DNA from: Candidatus Brachythrix odensensis
Lineage (GTDB): Bacteria > Chloroflexota > Anaerolineae > J036 > Brachytrichaceae
DNA length: 64,000 bases
Assembly (NCBI GenBank): GCA_016714465.1
Contig: JADKDT010000004.1
Coordinates: 1-64,000, forward strand
Direction: 5' to 3'
The notes under the pieces were generated by a model that saw only the letters and a program-made list of their open reading frames with translations, ran no database searches and was not told where the DNA came from. Every line of letters begins with the position of its first letter. Position 1 is the first letter of the stretch. Positions 8,834 through 16,734 of the stretch are shown here, in pieces. Position numbers and translations under genes: made by a program.

Positions 8834-9907
8834 CTACTTCATCTCCGCCTTTCCCATCTCTTTGAGGGCGGTCTCGACATAGCCTCGATTGACGAACTTG
8901 TTCATGTCCAGATCGGTCGGGTAGTTCAGCAGGCCCTGCTTGCGATAGAAGGTCTGGAGGGTCATGATGTCGGCGATCGGCACGCCACCGTTCGGGTCGA
9001 AGTAGGGCAGCGGGAGGCGCTTGAGCACCTCGACATCGGTCTTCGTCCACTTGCTCAGGATCGCCAGGTTGGCCGGGTCGTAGCGCTTGTCGCCCTGCAG
9101 ATCGCGGGCCGCCTTGAGGAAGGCCTTGACAAAGCCCTGGGCCTTGGCCGGATTGTCGGTCGACCACTTCTTGTTGAAGTAGACATAGGTCGGATAGAAG
9201 TCGGTGATGAAGTCCTCGGACAGGCGCTTGATGATGCCCTTGTCCTCGGCGGCGGTGGCAAAGGGCTCGGTCAGGATAGCCCCGTCGAGGCCGCCGTTTT
9301 CGAGCGCGGCGCCGATGTTCTGGAAGGGCATGCCGATGATCTCGACATCCTTGACATCGAGGCCGCCCTTCTGCAGCGCAGAATACAACCACCACTCGGT
9401 GGCGGTGCCGCGATTGTTGGTCGCCACCTTCTTGCCCTTCAGGTCGGCAATTTTGGTCAGCTCACCGCTGTCAAACCGCTTTTTGCTCACCACCAGCGGG
9501 CTGGAGACTTTGGGGCGCTCGGTGTGTAGCGAGGCGGCGATCTCGAACTCGATCCCGCGCTGGACGGCATTGAGCATGCTGGCGGCGATGCCGCTGCCTG
9601 AGGCCTCGAAGTTGCCGCTGGCAACCTGGACGACGGCGTCGGATCCACCGTCAGTCGGGAGCAGCTCGACCGTCAGGCCCTGCTCCTTGAAATAGCCCTT
9701 CTCAAGCGCGACATAAAACGGATAGTTGATCGAGACCGGGACATAGCCCACCCGCACGCTCCCAGCGGCGGGCGCCGTGGTTGCGGCCGGGGCCGCCGTG
9801 GCAGCAGGTTTGATTGCTGGCGCTGCAGTCGGGGCCGCGGCAGGCGCGGCCCCGCAAGCGGCGAGCAGGGCGGCGCCAATCAGCGCCGTTGTCATCAATT
9901 TCTTCAT
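8834..9907 (-). CDS. ABC substrate-binding lipoprotein, SsuA/NMT1-like
   Basis: A 357-residue exported binding protein. The signal peptide ends in a lipobox LLAAC, and an Ala/Pro-rich spacer (about residues 19-45) tethers the domain to the membrane. The mature part begins VRVGYVPVSINYPFYVALEKG, the usual opening of NMT1/THI5/SsuA-type periplasmic proteins, and contains LPTDGGSDAVVQVASGNFEASGSG. ATG 9907 has a strong GGAGGAG eight or nine bases upstream. It serves the ATPase and permease that follow. Likely ligand class: sulfonate, nitrate, pyrimidine or similar small molecules; the sequence does not decide. Confidence 0.85.
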   Translation of the reverse strand: MKKLMTTALIGAALLAACGAAPAAAPTAAPAIKPAATAAPAATTAPAAGSVRVGYVPVSINYPFYVALEKGYFKEQGLTVELLPTDGGSDAVVQVASGNFEASGSGIAASMLNAVQRGIEFEIAASLHTERPKVSSPLVVSKKRFDSGELTKIADLKGKKVATNNRGTATEWWLYSALQKGGLDVKDVEIIGMPFQNIGAALENGGLDGAILTEPFATAAEDKGIIKRLSEDFITDFYPTYVYFNKKWSTDNPAKAQGFVKAFLKAARDLQGDKRYDPANLAILSKWTKTDVEVLKRLPLPYFDPNGGVPIADIMTLQTFYRKQGLLNYPTDLDMNKFVNRGYVETALKEMGKAEMK

Positions 9908-9941
9908 CACGGGTATCTCCTCCAAGAGCGCCAAACCTTGA

Positions 9942-10003
9942 CTTTTCTGGAGGCGATATGCCCGCCCGGCGTACGCCGGGCGGGCATATCGCCTCCAGAA
10001 AAG
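9942..10003. repeat. 62-base perfect palindrome, GGAGGCGATAT family
   Basis: A fully self-complementary 62-base sequence with no spacer, centred at 9972/9973 on GGCGTACGCC. The outer arms read GGAGGCGATATGCCC, the motif shared with palindromes near 14.9, 24.3, 24.4, 40.2 and 51.5 kb. It lies between the divergent binding-protein and galactokinase genes, so it cannot be a 3' terminator for either. Confidence 0.92.
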
Positions 10004-10079
10004 GCGTAGTTAAGTGTCCATCGACATAACAAGCGCCCCAACCCGGGGCGCCGCGATCTGACTATACAATCTCTTTGCC

Positions 10080-11250
10080 ATGGAACTTGAACAAGAGTTG
10101 ACGACTTCATTTGGCCGCGAGGCCACCTTTGTCGCGCGCGCGCCCGGGCGCGTCAATCTGATCGGCGAGCACACCGACTATAACGACGGCTTTGTGCTGC
10201 CAATGGCCATCGACCGGGATGTCACCCTGGCCGGCGCGGCCCGCGATGACCGGATGGTCCGGGTGCGCTCGCTCGACTTTGACCAGACGACCGAGTTCAG
10301 CCTGGACTTTATTACGCGCGATACTGCCGCGCCGTGGAGCAACTACATCCGCGGAGTGGCCGTCGCGCTGCGCGACACCGGCTTCGTCCTGCACGGCTTT
10401 GATGCCGTGATGAAGGGCGACGTCCCGATCGGAAGCGGGCTGTCGTCGTCGGCGGCGACGGAGATGGCGGCGATCATGGCCTTCAAGGCCGCCGCGGCAG
10501 CCTCGGGCGCGACCTTGGATGAGGGCCGCCTCGACGGGGTGCTGGCGGCCAGGCTCGCCCAGCGGGCCGAGAATCACTTCGTCGGGGTCAACTGCGGGAT
10601 CATGGACCAGTTCATTTCGTCGCTTGGCCAGGCCGGGCACGCGCTGAGGATCGACTGCCGCAGCCTCGACTTTGAACTCGTGCCGATGCCGCCCGGAGCG
10701 ACCGTGCTTGTGGTTGACACGGCGGCCCCGCGCACGTTGGCAGGCAGCGCCTACAACGAGCGGCGGGCCGAATGCGAGGCGGGCGCCGCTCTGTTTGGGG
10801 TGAAGAGCCTGCGAGATGTCAACATCGCCGAATTCAAGCGCTTGCGCGACAGCCTGCCCTCCCCATTGGTATTGCGTTGCGGGCACGTGATCCTGGAGAA
10901 TGTGCGGACGTTGGACGCGGTCGAGGCTATGCGCCGGGGTGACCTCGAGGAGCTTGGCCTGCTGATGAGCCACTCGCACGAGAGCCTGCGTGATCTGTAT
11001 GAGGTCAGCAGCCCCGAACTAAACGCGGTGGTTGAGATCGCCCAGGCAGAGGAAGGCGTCTACGGCGCGCGGATGACGGGAGCGGGTTTTGGCGGCTGCG
11101 CCATCGCCCTGGTCGCCAACGACAAAGTGGAGGCCGTCACCGCTCGCTTGGCCGAGGAATACCCCAAGCGGACCGGCCGCACGCCCAAGATCTATCCGTG
11201 CGTGGCCAGCGCCGGCGCAAGTTACAGACTGCTGGCGGGCCCGCCGGATG
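10080..11250 (+). CDS. galK: Galactokinase
   Basis: GHMP-family kinase that phosphorylates galactose at C1 (Leloir pathway). The galactokinase signature GRVNLIGEHTDYNDGFVLP is at residues 23-41. The ATP-binding GHMP motif GDVPIGSGLSSSAA is near 118, the catalytic-site segment NCGIMDQFIS near 173 and the third motif GARMTGAGFGGCAIA near 330. Conserved sequence ends at about 11232 (GASYR). There is no stop in frame until 12383; the extension is antisense to the next gene and is not credible. No other frame stops before the palindrome at 11259 either, so the native 3' end seems to have been lost there. A TATACAAT stretch 10-17 bases before the ATG and no Shine-Dalgarno suggest a leaderless or near-leaderless mRNA. 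Confidence 0.88.
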
Positions 11251-11258
11251 TTCCCAAG

Positions 11259-11291
11259 TTGGAATGCCCCGGCTTCGCCGGGGCATTCCAA
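11259..11291. repeat. Palindrome at galK 3' end
   Basis: Perfect 15-bp stem with TTC loop and the CGGC-TTC-GCCG centre. It lies between galK and the convergent UbiA gene (ending 11310). The galK frame currently reads straight through it. Confidence 0.85.
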
Positions 11292-11309
11292 TTCGGGAAA
11301 TCCACTCCA

Positions 11310-12221
11310 TTAAAACAGCTTGATCATGTCGCCGGCGAACCAGACCAGCACGGCGGCGAGCAGGCTGAGCATGACCGGGTTGTGCATCGCTTCGCGGTCG
11401 TCGATGAAATCGGCCTTGCCGCGGATGAGGTTGATGAGCTTGCGGCCCATCACCAGCGGCACCAGGGCGGCGCAAATCAACAGCCCCCACGGAATCAACC
11501 CCAGCACAAAGTAAGCGACCAGAAAGGCGGCGCCCGTGATGGCGCACAGCTTCATCAGCCGTTTGGTCCAGACTGGGCCGATGAGGTCGGCGGTGTGGCG
11601 GATGCCGGCCTTTTTGTCGACTTCGGCGTCGCGCAGTTCGTTGTTCAACTCGCCATACACCGAGATCATGACCGCGGTGAGGAAGAACAGCCAGCTGTAC
11701 GGCCGGCCCTGGTCGTAGACAAAGTAGGCGCACAGAAACTGCAGACCGGCGAGCGACAGGCTATGCGAGATCAGGTCGGCAACCGGGATGGCCTTGAGCC
11801 GGGCAAAGCGCCACGAGTAGAGAAAGGCCAGGGCCAGGCTGAGCGTGCCGAGGAGAAACGGCATGAGACCGAGCATGGCATAGCCGGCGACGACCGCAAT
11901 GGCGACGGCCAGGCAGGCCAGCTTGCCGGTCCGGGGCGAAATCAACCCGGCGCTGATCGGGTTGCGCACGGCCTTTTTGGCGTCCATGGCATCGTCGGGG
12001 GCATCCTCGACGTCGTTGTACATGAAGGCAAAGCCGACCACAAGCAGGTTGGCAACCAGCACAAGCAGCAGGCGCAGGTCGATCACGCCACCACCGAGTT
12101 TGGCGCCTCCGAGGGTCAGCACCGTGACAAAAATGACGTATTCGCGATAGCGGGTGAGGCGAATCAGGCCGGATACCGGCCGTCGCGCCCAGCGCACGAA
12201 GGCGCGCGGGTGGGTGAGCAT
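11310..12221 (-). CDS. UbiA-family prenyltransferase
   Basis: A 303-residue membrane prenyltransferase with eight or nine helices. The first Asp-rich motif is YNDVEDAPDDAMDAKKAVRN (about residues 67-86) and the second ELNNELRDAEVDKKAG; both bind Mg-prenyl diphosphate. NPISAG after motif 1 is characteristic of archaeal/bacterial geranylgeranyl-type UbiA enzymes. ATG 12221 is chosen because TATAAT starts 13 bases upstream, an arrangement fitting a leaderless mRNA; the frame extends further but through repeat sequence. A CrtI-type desaturase precedes it in the same direction, which hints at isoprenoid pigment or lipid synthesis. Acceptor substrate unknown. Confidence 0.8.
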   Translation of the reverse strand: MLTHPRAFVRWARRPVSGLIRLTRYREYVIFVTVLTLGGAKLGGGVIDLRLLLVLVANLLVVGFAFMYNDVEDAPDDAMDAKKAVRNPISAGLISPRTGKLACLAVAIAVVAGYAMLGLMPFLLGTLSLALAFLYSWRFARLKAIPVADLISHSLSLAGLQFLCAYFVYDQGRPYSWLFFLTAVMISVYGELNNELRDAEVDKKAGIRHTADLIGPVWTKRLMKLCAITGAAFLVAYFVLGLIPWGLLICAALVPLVMGRKLINLIRGKADFIDDREAMHNPVMLSLLAAVLVWFAGDMIKLF

Positions 12222-12228
12222 GGCCGAG

Positions 12229-12234
12229 ATTATA
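12229..12234 (-). promoter_or_regulatory. -10 box of the UbiA gene
   Basis: A consensus TATAAT on the minus strand whose first base is 13 bases from the ATG at 12221, implying a transcript with almost no leader. Confidence 0.5.
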
Positions 12235-12254
12235 GACGGCTGAGAAAGTGGCGG

Positions 12255-12351
12255 ATTGGAGCGCGGGCATCTTGCCCGCGCGGTCGCGGCGAGACATCGC
12301 ATTACTCGGTGTTCCCCCTGGACCGCGCGGGCAAGATGCCCGCGCTCCAAT
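12255..12351. repeat. Inverted repeat, GGAGCGCGGGC family
   Basis: Two 31-base perfect arms (12255-12285, 12321-12351) separated by 35 bases. Each arm contains GGAGCGCGGGCATCTTGCCC or its complement, itself a small hairpin. A third partial copy (GACGCCCGCGCTCCAA) follows at about 12385-12400. The same motif bounds a 400-base interval at 59753-60152. It fills the gap between the UbiA and crtI-like genes. Confidence 0.88.
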
Positions 12352-12408
12352 GCGTTGCCCGAGACCCAGAACCCGGCGGGTGAGACGCCCGCGCTCCAAC
12401 CCGGTTCG

Positions 12409-13884
12409 TCAATACGCGAGATCTTCGAGCGCGCACGCCGCCGCAGCCATCCCAGACAAGGTCACCAGCGGCACCCCGCCGCCCGGATGGGCGCTGCCAC
12501 CGGCGAAATACAGGCCGGGAATGTCGGGGGCACGATTGCCCGGGCGCAGGAAGGCCGCCGCGCGCGTGTTTGAGGAGAAACCATAGATCGCTCCGCGGTT
12601 GCCGCCGTACATTGCGTCGAGCGAGACCGGCGTAAGGCGGGACTCGAACGCAGGCACGAGCTTCGCCGCCCCAGGCACCCGCGCGCGCAGGGCCGCCAGC
12701 ACGCGGGAGGCATAGCCATCCCCCTCGCGCGTCCAATCGAAGGCCTCAGACAAGGCCGGGGCATTGACCAGGCTGAACCAGTTCTCGGCCCCGGCCGGGG
12801 CGTGCTCAGGATCGGTCTTTGAGGTGATGCAGAGGTAGAGGGTCGGATCCTCGGGCGGCACGCCTCGGCGGAAGAGGGCGTCGAACTCCGCCGGATAGTC
12901 GCGGCTGAAGAAGATGTTGTGATGGGCGAGCGCCGGCGTCGTCTGCGGCGCGCCCAATAGCAGCGCAAAGCCGCTGCATGAGGGCTCCAGGCGCGGGGCG
13001 CCCTGCCCTGTCGTCAGCAGGGTCCGGCGGGCGTGGGTGACATCGGCGTTGCAGATCACGGCTTCGGCGGGCAGCTTCGTTCCGTCAAGGAGCCGCACGC
13101 CGGTCGCCCGGCCGGCCTTCGTCTCGATCTCGGCCACCTGGGCGCGATAGCGAATGTCCACGCCCAGGCGGAGGGCCAGGCGCTCGAATGCCCGGGCCAG
13201 GGCGAAGACCCCACCCCGCGGATACCAGGCCCCCAGGCTCATCTCGACGTGAGCGATGACGTTCAGGGTGGCCGGGGCCTGATAGGGCGACGAGCCGTTG
13301 TAGGTTGCAAAACGTTCGAGCAGTTGCACCAGATGCGGGTCGCGGACGTGGGCGCGGATGGCGGCGCTCATGCTGCGCAATCCGTCGATGCGCAAGACGT
13401 CGGTCAGGGGCAGGCGAAGCAGGTCGCGCAGGCGGGGCTGGGCCCGATACAGGAACGGCCCGCCCACAACAGCATGCAGGCGGGCGGCATAGCGCAGAAA
13501 GCGCCGATAGCCGTCCACGTCAGCCGGGGCAAAAGCGCGGATGCGCTCGAGCATGGCCGGCTCGTCGGCGGTGGCGTCGAGGGTCAGCCCATCCGGCCAG
13601 AAGTAGCGGGTGATGGGATCGATCGGGGCGAACGTGACATCGTCCTCGAGCCGCGCGCCGGCCGCGCGCCATAGGTCCTCGAAGACGGGCCGCAGGGTGA
13701 TGACCGACGGGCCGGTATCAAAACGGAAGCGGCCCAGGGGGGTGTTGGCGACAACTTCGCCCATCTTGCCGCCTGGGCGGTCGAGCTGTTCGAGCACGGT
13801 GACGGCGTGGCCGGCGGCGGCAAGGCGAATGGCGGCGGCCAATCCGCCGATCCCGGCCCCGACGATGCAAATCTGTTTGGACAT
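12409..13884 (-). CDS. CrtI-type phytoene/carotenoid desaturase
   Basis: A 491-residue FAD-dependent desaturase or isomerase of the CrtI/CrtN/CrtO group. The N-terminal dinucleotide fold is CIVGAGIGGLAAAIRLAAAG (residues 5-24), followed by VLEQLDRPGGKMG. The C-terminal signature is GLYFAGGSAHPGGGVPLVTLSG (about 455-476). These enzymes introduce double bases into phytoene-derived C40 or C30 carotenes, or oxidise their ends. The start is adjacent to palindrome 13893-13954. Neighbours are a UbiA prenyltransferase downstream and the ribosome hibernation factor upstream. Which carotenoid is made cannot be told, as no crtB or crtE lies in the window. Confidence 0.82.
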   Translation of the reverse strand: MSKQICIVGAGIGGLAAAIRLAAAGHAVTVLEQLDRPGGKMGEVVANTPLGRFRFDTGPSVITLRPVFEDLWRAAGARLEDDVTFAPIDPITRYFWPDGLTLDATADEPAMLERIRAFAPADVDGYRRFLRYAARLHAVVGGPFLYRAQPRLRDLLRLPLTDVLRIDGLRSMSAAIRAHVRDPHLVQLLERFATYNGSSPYQAPATLNVIAHVEMSLGAWYPRGGVFALARAFERLALRLGVDIRYRAQVAEIETKAGRATGVRLLDGTKLPAEAVICNADVTHARRTLLTTGQGAPRLEPSCSGFALLLGAPQTTPALAHHNIFFSRDYPAEFDALFRRGVPPEDPTLYLCITSKTDPEHAPAGAENWFSLVNAPALSEAFDWTREGDGYASRVLAALRARVPGAAKLVPAFESRLTPVSLDAMYGGNRGAIYGFSSNTRAAAFLRPGNRAPDIPGLYFAGGSAHPGGGVPLVTLSGMAAAACALEDLAY

Positions 13885-13892
13885 CTGTCGCC

Positions 13893-13954
13893 GTAAACGA
13901 TATCCCCCGCCCCGCCCAGGCGTAGGCCGGGGCGGGGCGGGGGATATCGTTTAC
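13893..13954. repeat. Palindrome, GTAAACGATATCCCCC arms
   Basis: Perfect 24-base arms (13893-13916 and 13931-13954) around a 14-base loop. The CGATATCCCCC part relates it to the GGAGGCGATAT family, though the outer bases differ. It lies between hpf (ending 13965) and the crtI-like start. Confidence 0.88.
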
Positions 13955-13964
13955 AAGAGATAAC

Positions 13965-14522
13965 CTACTTTTCCGCTTGCAGCACGCCATAGCCGCCGCT
14001 TCGGCGGCGATAGGCGACGTTCATCGATCCATCCGTGTCATTCATAAACACGAAGAAGTCATGTCCGAGCAGTTCCATTTGCTCGATCGATTCATCCACG
14101 CTCATCGGAACCACGGTGAATCGCTTCACGCGGACGACCCGCTGTTCGACGGGGGCTTCAGCCACCTCATTGGGCATCGCCTCGGCGGCCGCCAGCTCAT
14201 CATCGACGCCCTGCCCGTTGTGCTTGCGGTCGACCCGGCGGCCCTTGTAGCGGGCGATCCGGTGATACATCTTGTCGAGTGCGGCGTCAAAGGCCGTGTA
14301 GGCGTCGGGATTGCGCTCTTCGACCCGCAGCAGGGTGCGCTTGCGGCGCACGGTGAGCTGCAGGGACTTGGGCGAGTCGTCCTTGGCGCTTTCGCGCGTC
14401 ACTTCGACGCGCACATCCTCAAGACCGGGCAGATACCGCTCGAGACGGGCGGATTTGTTGCGCACGTACGTCTCGAACTTGGGGCTGATGCCCGCGCCAT
14501 GACCTTGAATCGTAAGCTCCAT
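13965..14522 (-). CDS. hpf: Ribosome hibernation promoting factor, long form
   Basis: A 185-residue long-type HPF/RaiA that dimerises 70S ribosomes in stationary phase. The N-terminal S30AE domain (about residues 1-95) begins MELTIQGHGAGISPKFETYV and contains LERYLPGLEDVRVEV. A variable acidic linker (about 105-125) follows. The C-terminal dimerisation domain has VVRVKRFTVVPMSVDESIEQ and ELLGHDFFVFMNDTDGSMNV. AGGAGG lies 5-6 bases before the ATG. A hairpin and a small pilin-like gene lie directly upstream on the same strand. Confidence 0.93.
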   Translation of the reverse strand: MELTIQGHGAGISPKFETYVRNKSARLERYLPGLEDVRVEVTRESAKDDSPKSLQLTVRRKRTLLRVEERNPDAYTAFDAALDKMYHRIARYKGRRVDRKHNGQGVDDELAAAEAMPNEVAEAPVEQRVVRVKRFTVVPMSVDESIEQMELLGHDFFVFMNDTDGSMNVAYRRRSGGYGVLQAEK

Positions 14523-14568
14523 GTTGCCTCCTGAGGCCCGCCGACAGAGCGGCGAGCGCGCGGAAAAC

Positions 14569-14623
14569 GAAAGAGCGCACGGAGCCTGAGCCGCCCATGG
14601 CGGTCGGTCCCGTGCGCTCTTTC
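14569..14623 (-). terminator. Hairpin between pilin-like gene and hpf
   Basis: Perfect 14-bp stem (14569-14582 with 14610-14623). On the minus strand it is followed by GTTTTCC. It lies after the stop of the 49-residue gene (14637) and before hpf (14522). It is best read as that gene's terminator; it could also act as an hpf leader element. Confidence 0.55.
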
Positions 14624-14636
14624 CCCTTGAACATCG

Positions 14637-14786
14637 CTATCGGCTTGTGACCAGTTTGCTTAAAAAGTCCGTGATGGCCGGCCCGAGCAGGACCAGGATC
14701 ACCACCAGCACGATCGCGAACAGGATCAGGATCAGCGCGAAGTCAATCAGGCTTCCTCTGCCTCCCTCTCCGCTCGGTGGACGCAT
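14637..14786 (-). CDS. Flp/Fap pilin-like 49-residue membrane peptide
   Basis: A short gene: ATG 14786, TAG 14637-14639. The N-terminus is basic and Gly-rich (residues 1-12), then one hydrophobic helix runs from about residue 13 to 37, beginning GSLIDFALILILFAIV and ending VLLGPAI; the tail is short and polar. This follows the Flp/Fap type IVb prepilin pattern (G-x-x-L-x-E-Y-A-L-I-x). However, the usual Glu-Tyr is Asp-Phe here and no prepilin peptidase is nearby. AAAGGAG lies about 8 bases upstream of the ATG, and a consensus TATAAT at 14834-14839 gives it its own promoter. The signals make it a convincing gene; the pilin assignment is tentative. Confidence 0.65.
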   Translation of the reverse strand: MRPPSGEGGRGSLIDFALILILFAIVLVVILVLLGPAITDFLSKLVTSR

Positions 14787-14833
14787 ATTCACTCTCCTTT
14801 CGTCCGACGATCACAACGACAACGTATGCCTAG

Positions 14834-14839
14834 ATTATA
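14834..14839 (-). promoter_or_regulatory. -10 box of the pilin-like gene
   Basis: Consensus TATAAT on the minus strand, about 48 bases before the ATG at 14786, giving a leader of roughly 40 bases with a good Shine-Dalgarno. The -35 is poor. Confidence 0.5.
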
Positions 14840-14881
14840 CGAACGGATGAGAATTGCGCGAGGGGGGGCTGTGTTTTGTTT

Positions 14882-14926
14882 CTGAGGCGATTACCCCCCG
14901 GCTCCGCCGGGGGGTAATCGCCTCAG
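14882..14926. repeat. Palindrome, GAGGCGATTACCCCCC arms
   Basis: Perfect 21-bp stem with TCC loop (GGC-TCC-GCC centre), a GGAGGCGATAT-family member. It sits between divergent genes, so it is not a terminator of either. Confidence 0.9.
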
Positions 14927-14962
14927 GGTGAAAATGTCAATGCGCGAGTAAACTTGGGCATT

Positions 14963-15853
14963 ATGGCGGAAAAAATAGGATTCCTGGGTCTTGGCATCAT
15001 GGGTCGCGGCATGGCCCGCAACCTGATTAAGGCTGGCTTTGACGTGACGGTGTGGAACCGCACCGCGGCGCGGGTGGACGAGTTCGTCCAGGCCGGCGCA
15101 CAAGCGGGCGCGACACCCGCGGCGGTCGCAGCGGCCTGTGACATCGTGTTTGTGTGCGTCAGCGACACGCCCGACGTCGAGCAGGTCATCTTCGGCGAGA
15201 ACGGCGCGTCCGGCGGCCTGAGCGCGGGCAAGCTGCTGGTCGACCACAGCACGATCAGCCCGCAGGCGACCAAATCCATCGCGGAACGGGTCAATGCGTT
15301 GGGCGCGCGCATGCTCGACGCGCCGGTCAGTGGCGGGAGCGAAGGCGCGGCCAAGGGCACCCTCAGCATCATGATCGGCGGGGCGGCCGAGGACATCGAG
15401 CGCGCCCGGCCGTATCTGCAGGCGATGGGCAAGACCATCACCCACGTCGGCGAGCAGGGCGCCGGGCAGATGGTCAAGCTGGTCAATCAGATCCTGGTGG
15501 TCGGCAACATGCTGGCCGCGGCCGAGGCGCTCTTGTTTGCCCAGGCCGGCGGGCTGGACCTGAGCAAGGCCTTGAGCGCGGTCGTGGGCGGCGCGGCCGG
15601 GAGCTGGATGCTGTCCAACCGCGGCCCGCAGGTGATCGCCCGCGACTGGCGGCCGGGCTTCACCATCGATTTGCAGCAGAAGGATCTGCGCCTGGCGCTG
15701 ACGGCCGCCGACTCGATGGGCGTGCCGCTGCTCGGCACGAGCATGATCTTCAACCTGTATCGGACCCTGCAGCAGCAGGGCCTGGGCAGCGAGGGGAATC
15801 ACGCCCTGGTCAAGGCGCTCGAGCACCTGGCCGGGCTGGAGATCGGGAAGTAG
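14963..15853 (+). CDS. 3-hydroxyisobutyrate dehydrogenase-family oxidoreductase
   Basis: A 296-residue beta-hydroxyacid dehydrogenase. The NAD(P) fold is IGFLGLGIMGRGMARNLIKAG (first 20 residues after the start). The substrate motif is DAPVSGGSEGAAKGTLSIM (about 118-136) and the catalytic Lys lies in GAGQMVKLVNQIL (about 165-177). Relatives reduce or oxidise 3-hydroxyisobutyrate, tartronate semialdehyde or glyoxylate/succinic semialdehyde; the substrate is not clear. I take ATG 14963; an in-frame TTG at 14954 is less likely. No Shine-Dalgarno is seen. It stands alone between two palindromes. Confidence 0.87.
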   Translation: MAEKIGFLGLGIMGRGMARNLIKAGFDVTVWNRTAARVDEFVQAGAQAGATPAAVAAACDIVFVCVSDTPDVEQVIFGENGASGGLSAGKLLVDHSTISPQATKSIAERVNALGARMLDAPVSGGSEGAAKGTLSIMIGGAAEDIERARPYLQAMGKTITHVGEQGAGQMVKLVNQILVVGNMLAAAEALLFAQAGGLDLSKALSAVVGGAAGSWMLSNRGPQVIARDWRPGFTIDLQQKDLRLALTAADSMGVPLLGTSMIFNLYRTLQQQGLGSEGNHALVKALEHLAGLEIGK

Positions 15854-15857
15854 GGTC

Positions 15858-15934
15858 TTCCTGCACCCCGGAGGTAGGCGCCACAGAATTGCGCCGGGCA
15901 AGAGCCGATGGCGCCTACCTCCGGGGTGCAGGAA
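15858..15934. repeat. Inverted repeat, GGAGGTAGGCGCC family
   Basis: Perfect 26-base arms (15858-15883, 15909-15934) around a 25-base loop, starting five bases after the dehydrogenase stop. The inner GGAGGTAGGCGCC is shared with the palindrome at 16662-16734, while the outer bases differ. Confidence 0.9.
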
Positions 15935-16015
15935 CTCAAGCGCCATCGGAACCCATTCACCGCATGTTTGCCGTCACAGGCAATAAGCGGTCAGTGGGTT
16001 GCGAGACACTTTTGC

Positions 16016-16092
16016 GCGAACACCCTAAGGGTTGGCCCGCACAGGCTCGCGGCAGGCTAAAGCGTCAATGGGCCTACCCTTAGGGTGTTCGC
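16016..16092. repeat. Inverted repeat, CACCCTAAGGGT arms
   Basis: 23-base arms with one mismatch (16016-16038, 16070-16092), each holding the small palindrome ACCCTAAGGGT. Together with 15858-15934 it fills the gap upstream of the flavodoxin-like gene; nothing else is visible in that gap. Confidence 0.82.
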
Positions 16093-16165
16093 AGTTACGC
16101 ATTTCGCGTCATCACCGGGCGTATGATCAACGCTGGATCTTCCTGAATACACGGAGGTGAACAGC

Positions 16166-16679
16166 ATGAAGTCCATCGTCGTTTATGAATCCCACTGGGG
16201 CAACACGGCCGCGGTCGCGCGGGCGATTGCGGCCGGCATTGGCCCCGAGGCGCGCGCGCTGTCCACCGATGAGGCCACCCCGGCCATCATCGCGGAGGCC
16301 GAGCTCGTGGTGGCGGGTGCGCCGCTACTGGGGTTCTCGCTCCCCACAGAGGCGATGCTCAAGGGGCTCTCCACGAGCGCGGGCAGGGATCCGGTTGCAC
16401 CCGGATGTATCCCACGCCTCCCTGCGCTCCTGGCTCGATGCATTGCCAGCGGGGCATGGACACGCGGCCGCGTTCGAAACCCGCATCTGGTGGTCACCCG
16501 GCAGCGCGGCGAAGGCCATTCTGGGCAAGCTCGAAAGCCACGGCTACGCTCCGGCGGGGCCGGCCCAGCGTTTCGTCGTGCAGGGCAAATACGGCCCGCT
16601 GCGCAACGGTGAGCTCGAGCGGGCCAAGGCCTGGGGGGCGGAGCTGGCGCGCGCTTGTGTTCCTGAACCTGGGAGGTAG
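16166..16679 (+). CDS. Flavodoxin-domain protein (one-base frameshift)
   Basis: About 170 residues. The N-terminus MKSIVVYESHWGNTAAVARA matches the flavodoxin FMN-phosphate loop (Y-x-S-x-x-G-N-T), followed by AELVVAGAPLLGFSLPT. The frame breaks at CCGG 16391-16394. Removing one G joins SAGRDP to LHPDVSHASLRSWLDALPAG and continues through ETRIWWSPGSAAKAILG to PEPGR and a TAG at 16677. GGAGGTG lies 5-7 bases before ATG 16166. It probably carries electrons or senses redox state through FMN. Its last five codons and stop lie in the left arm of palindrome 16662-16734. Confidence 0.75.
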
Positions 16680-16734
16680 GCGCCGGAAGCTCTCGGCAGG
16701 CGCGACCTGTTGGCGCCTACCTCCCAGGTTCAGG
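16662..16734. repeat. Palindrome encoding two convergent C-termini
   Basis: Perfect 23-base arms (16662-16684, 16712-16734) with a 27-base loop. Read outward-in on each strand, CCTGAACCTGGGAGGTAG is P-E-P-G-R-stop. The left arm ends the flavodoxin-like gene and the right arm ends the RNase D gene with the same five residues and the same stop. Confidence 0.92.

Noticed and set aside
11300..12383. C-terminal 380 residues of the open galK frame
   Set aside because: They are antisense to a clear UbiA gene and have the His/Gln/Gly-rich bias of GC-rich antisense frames.
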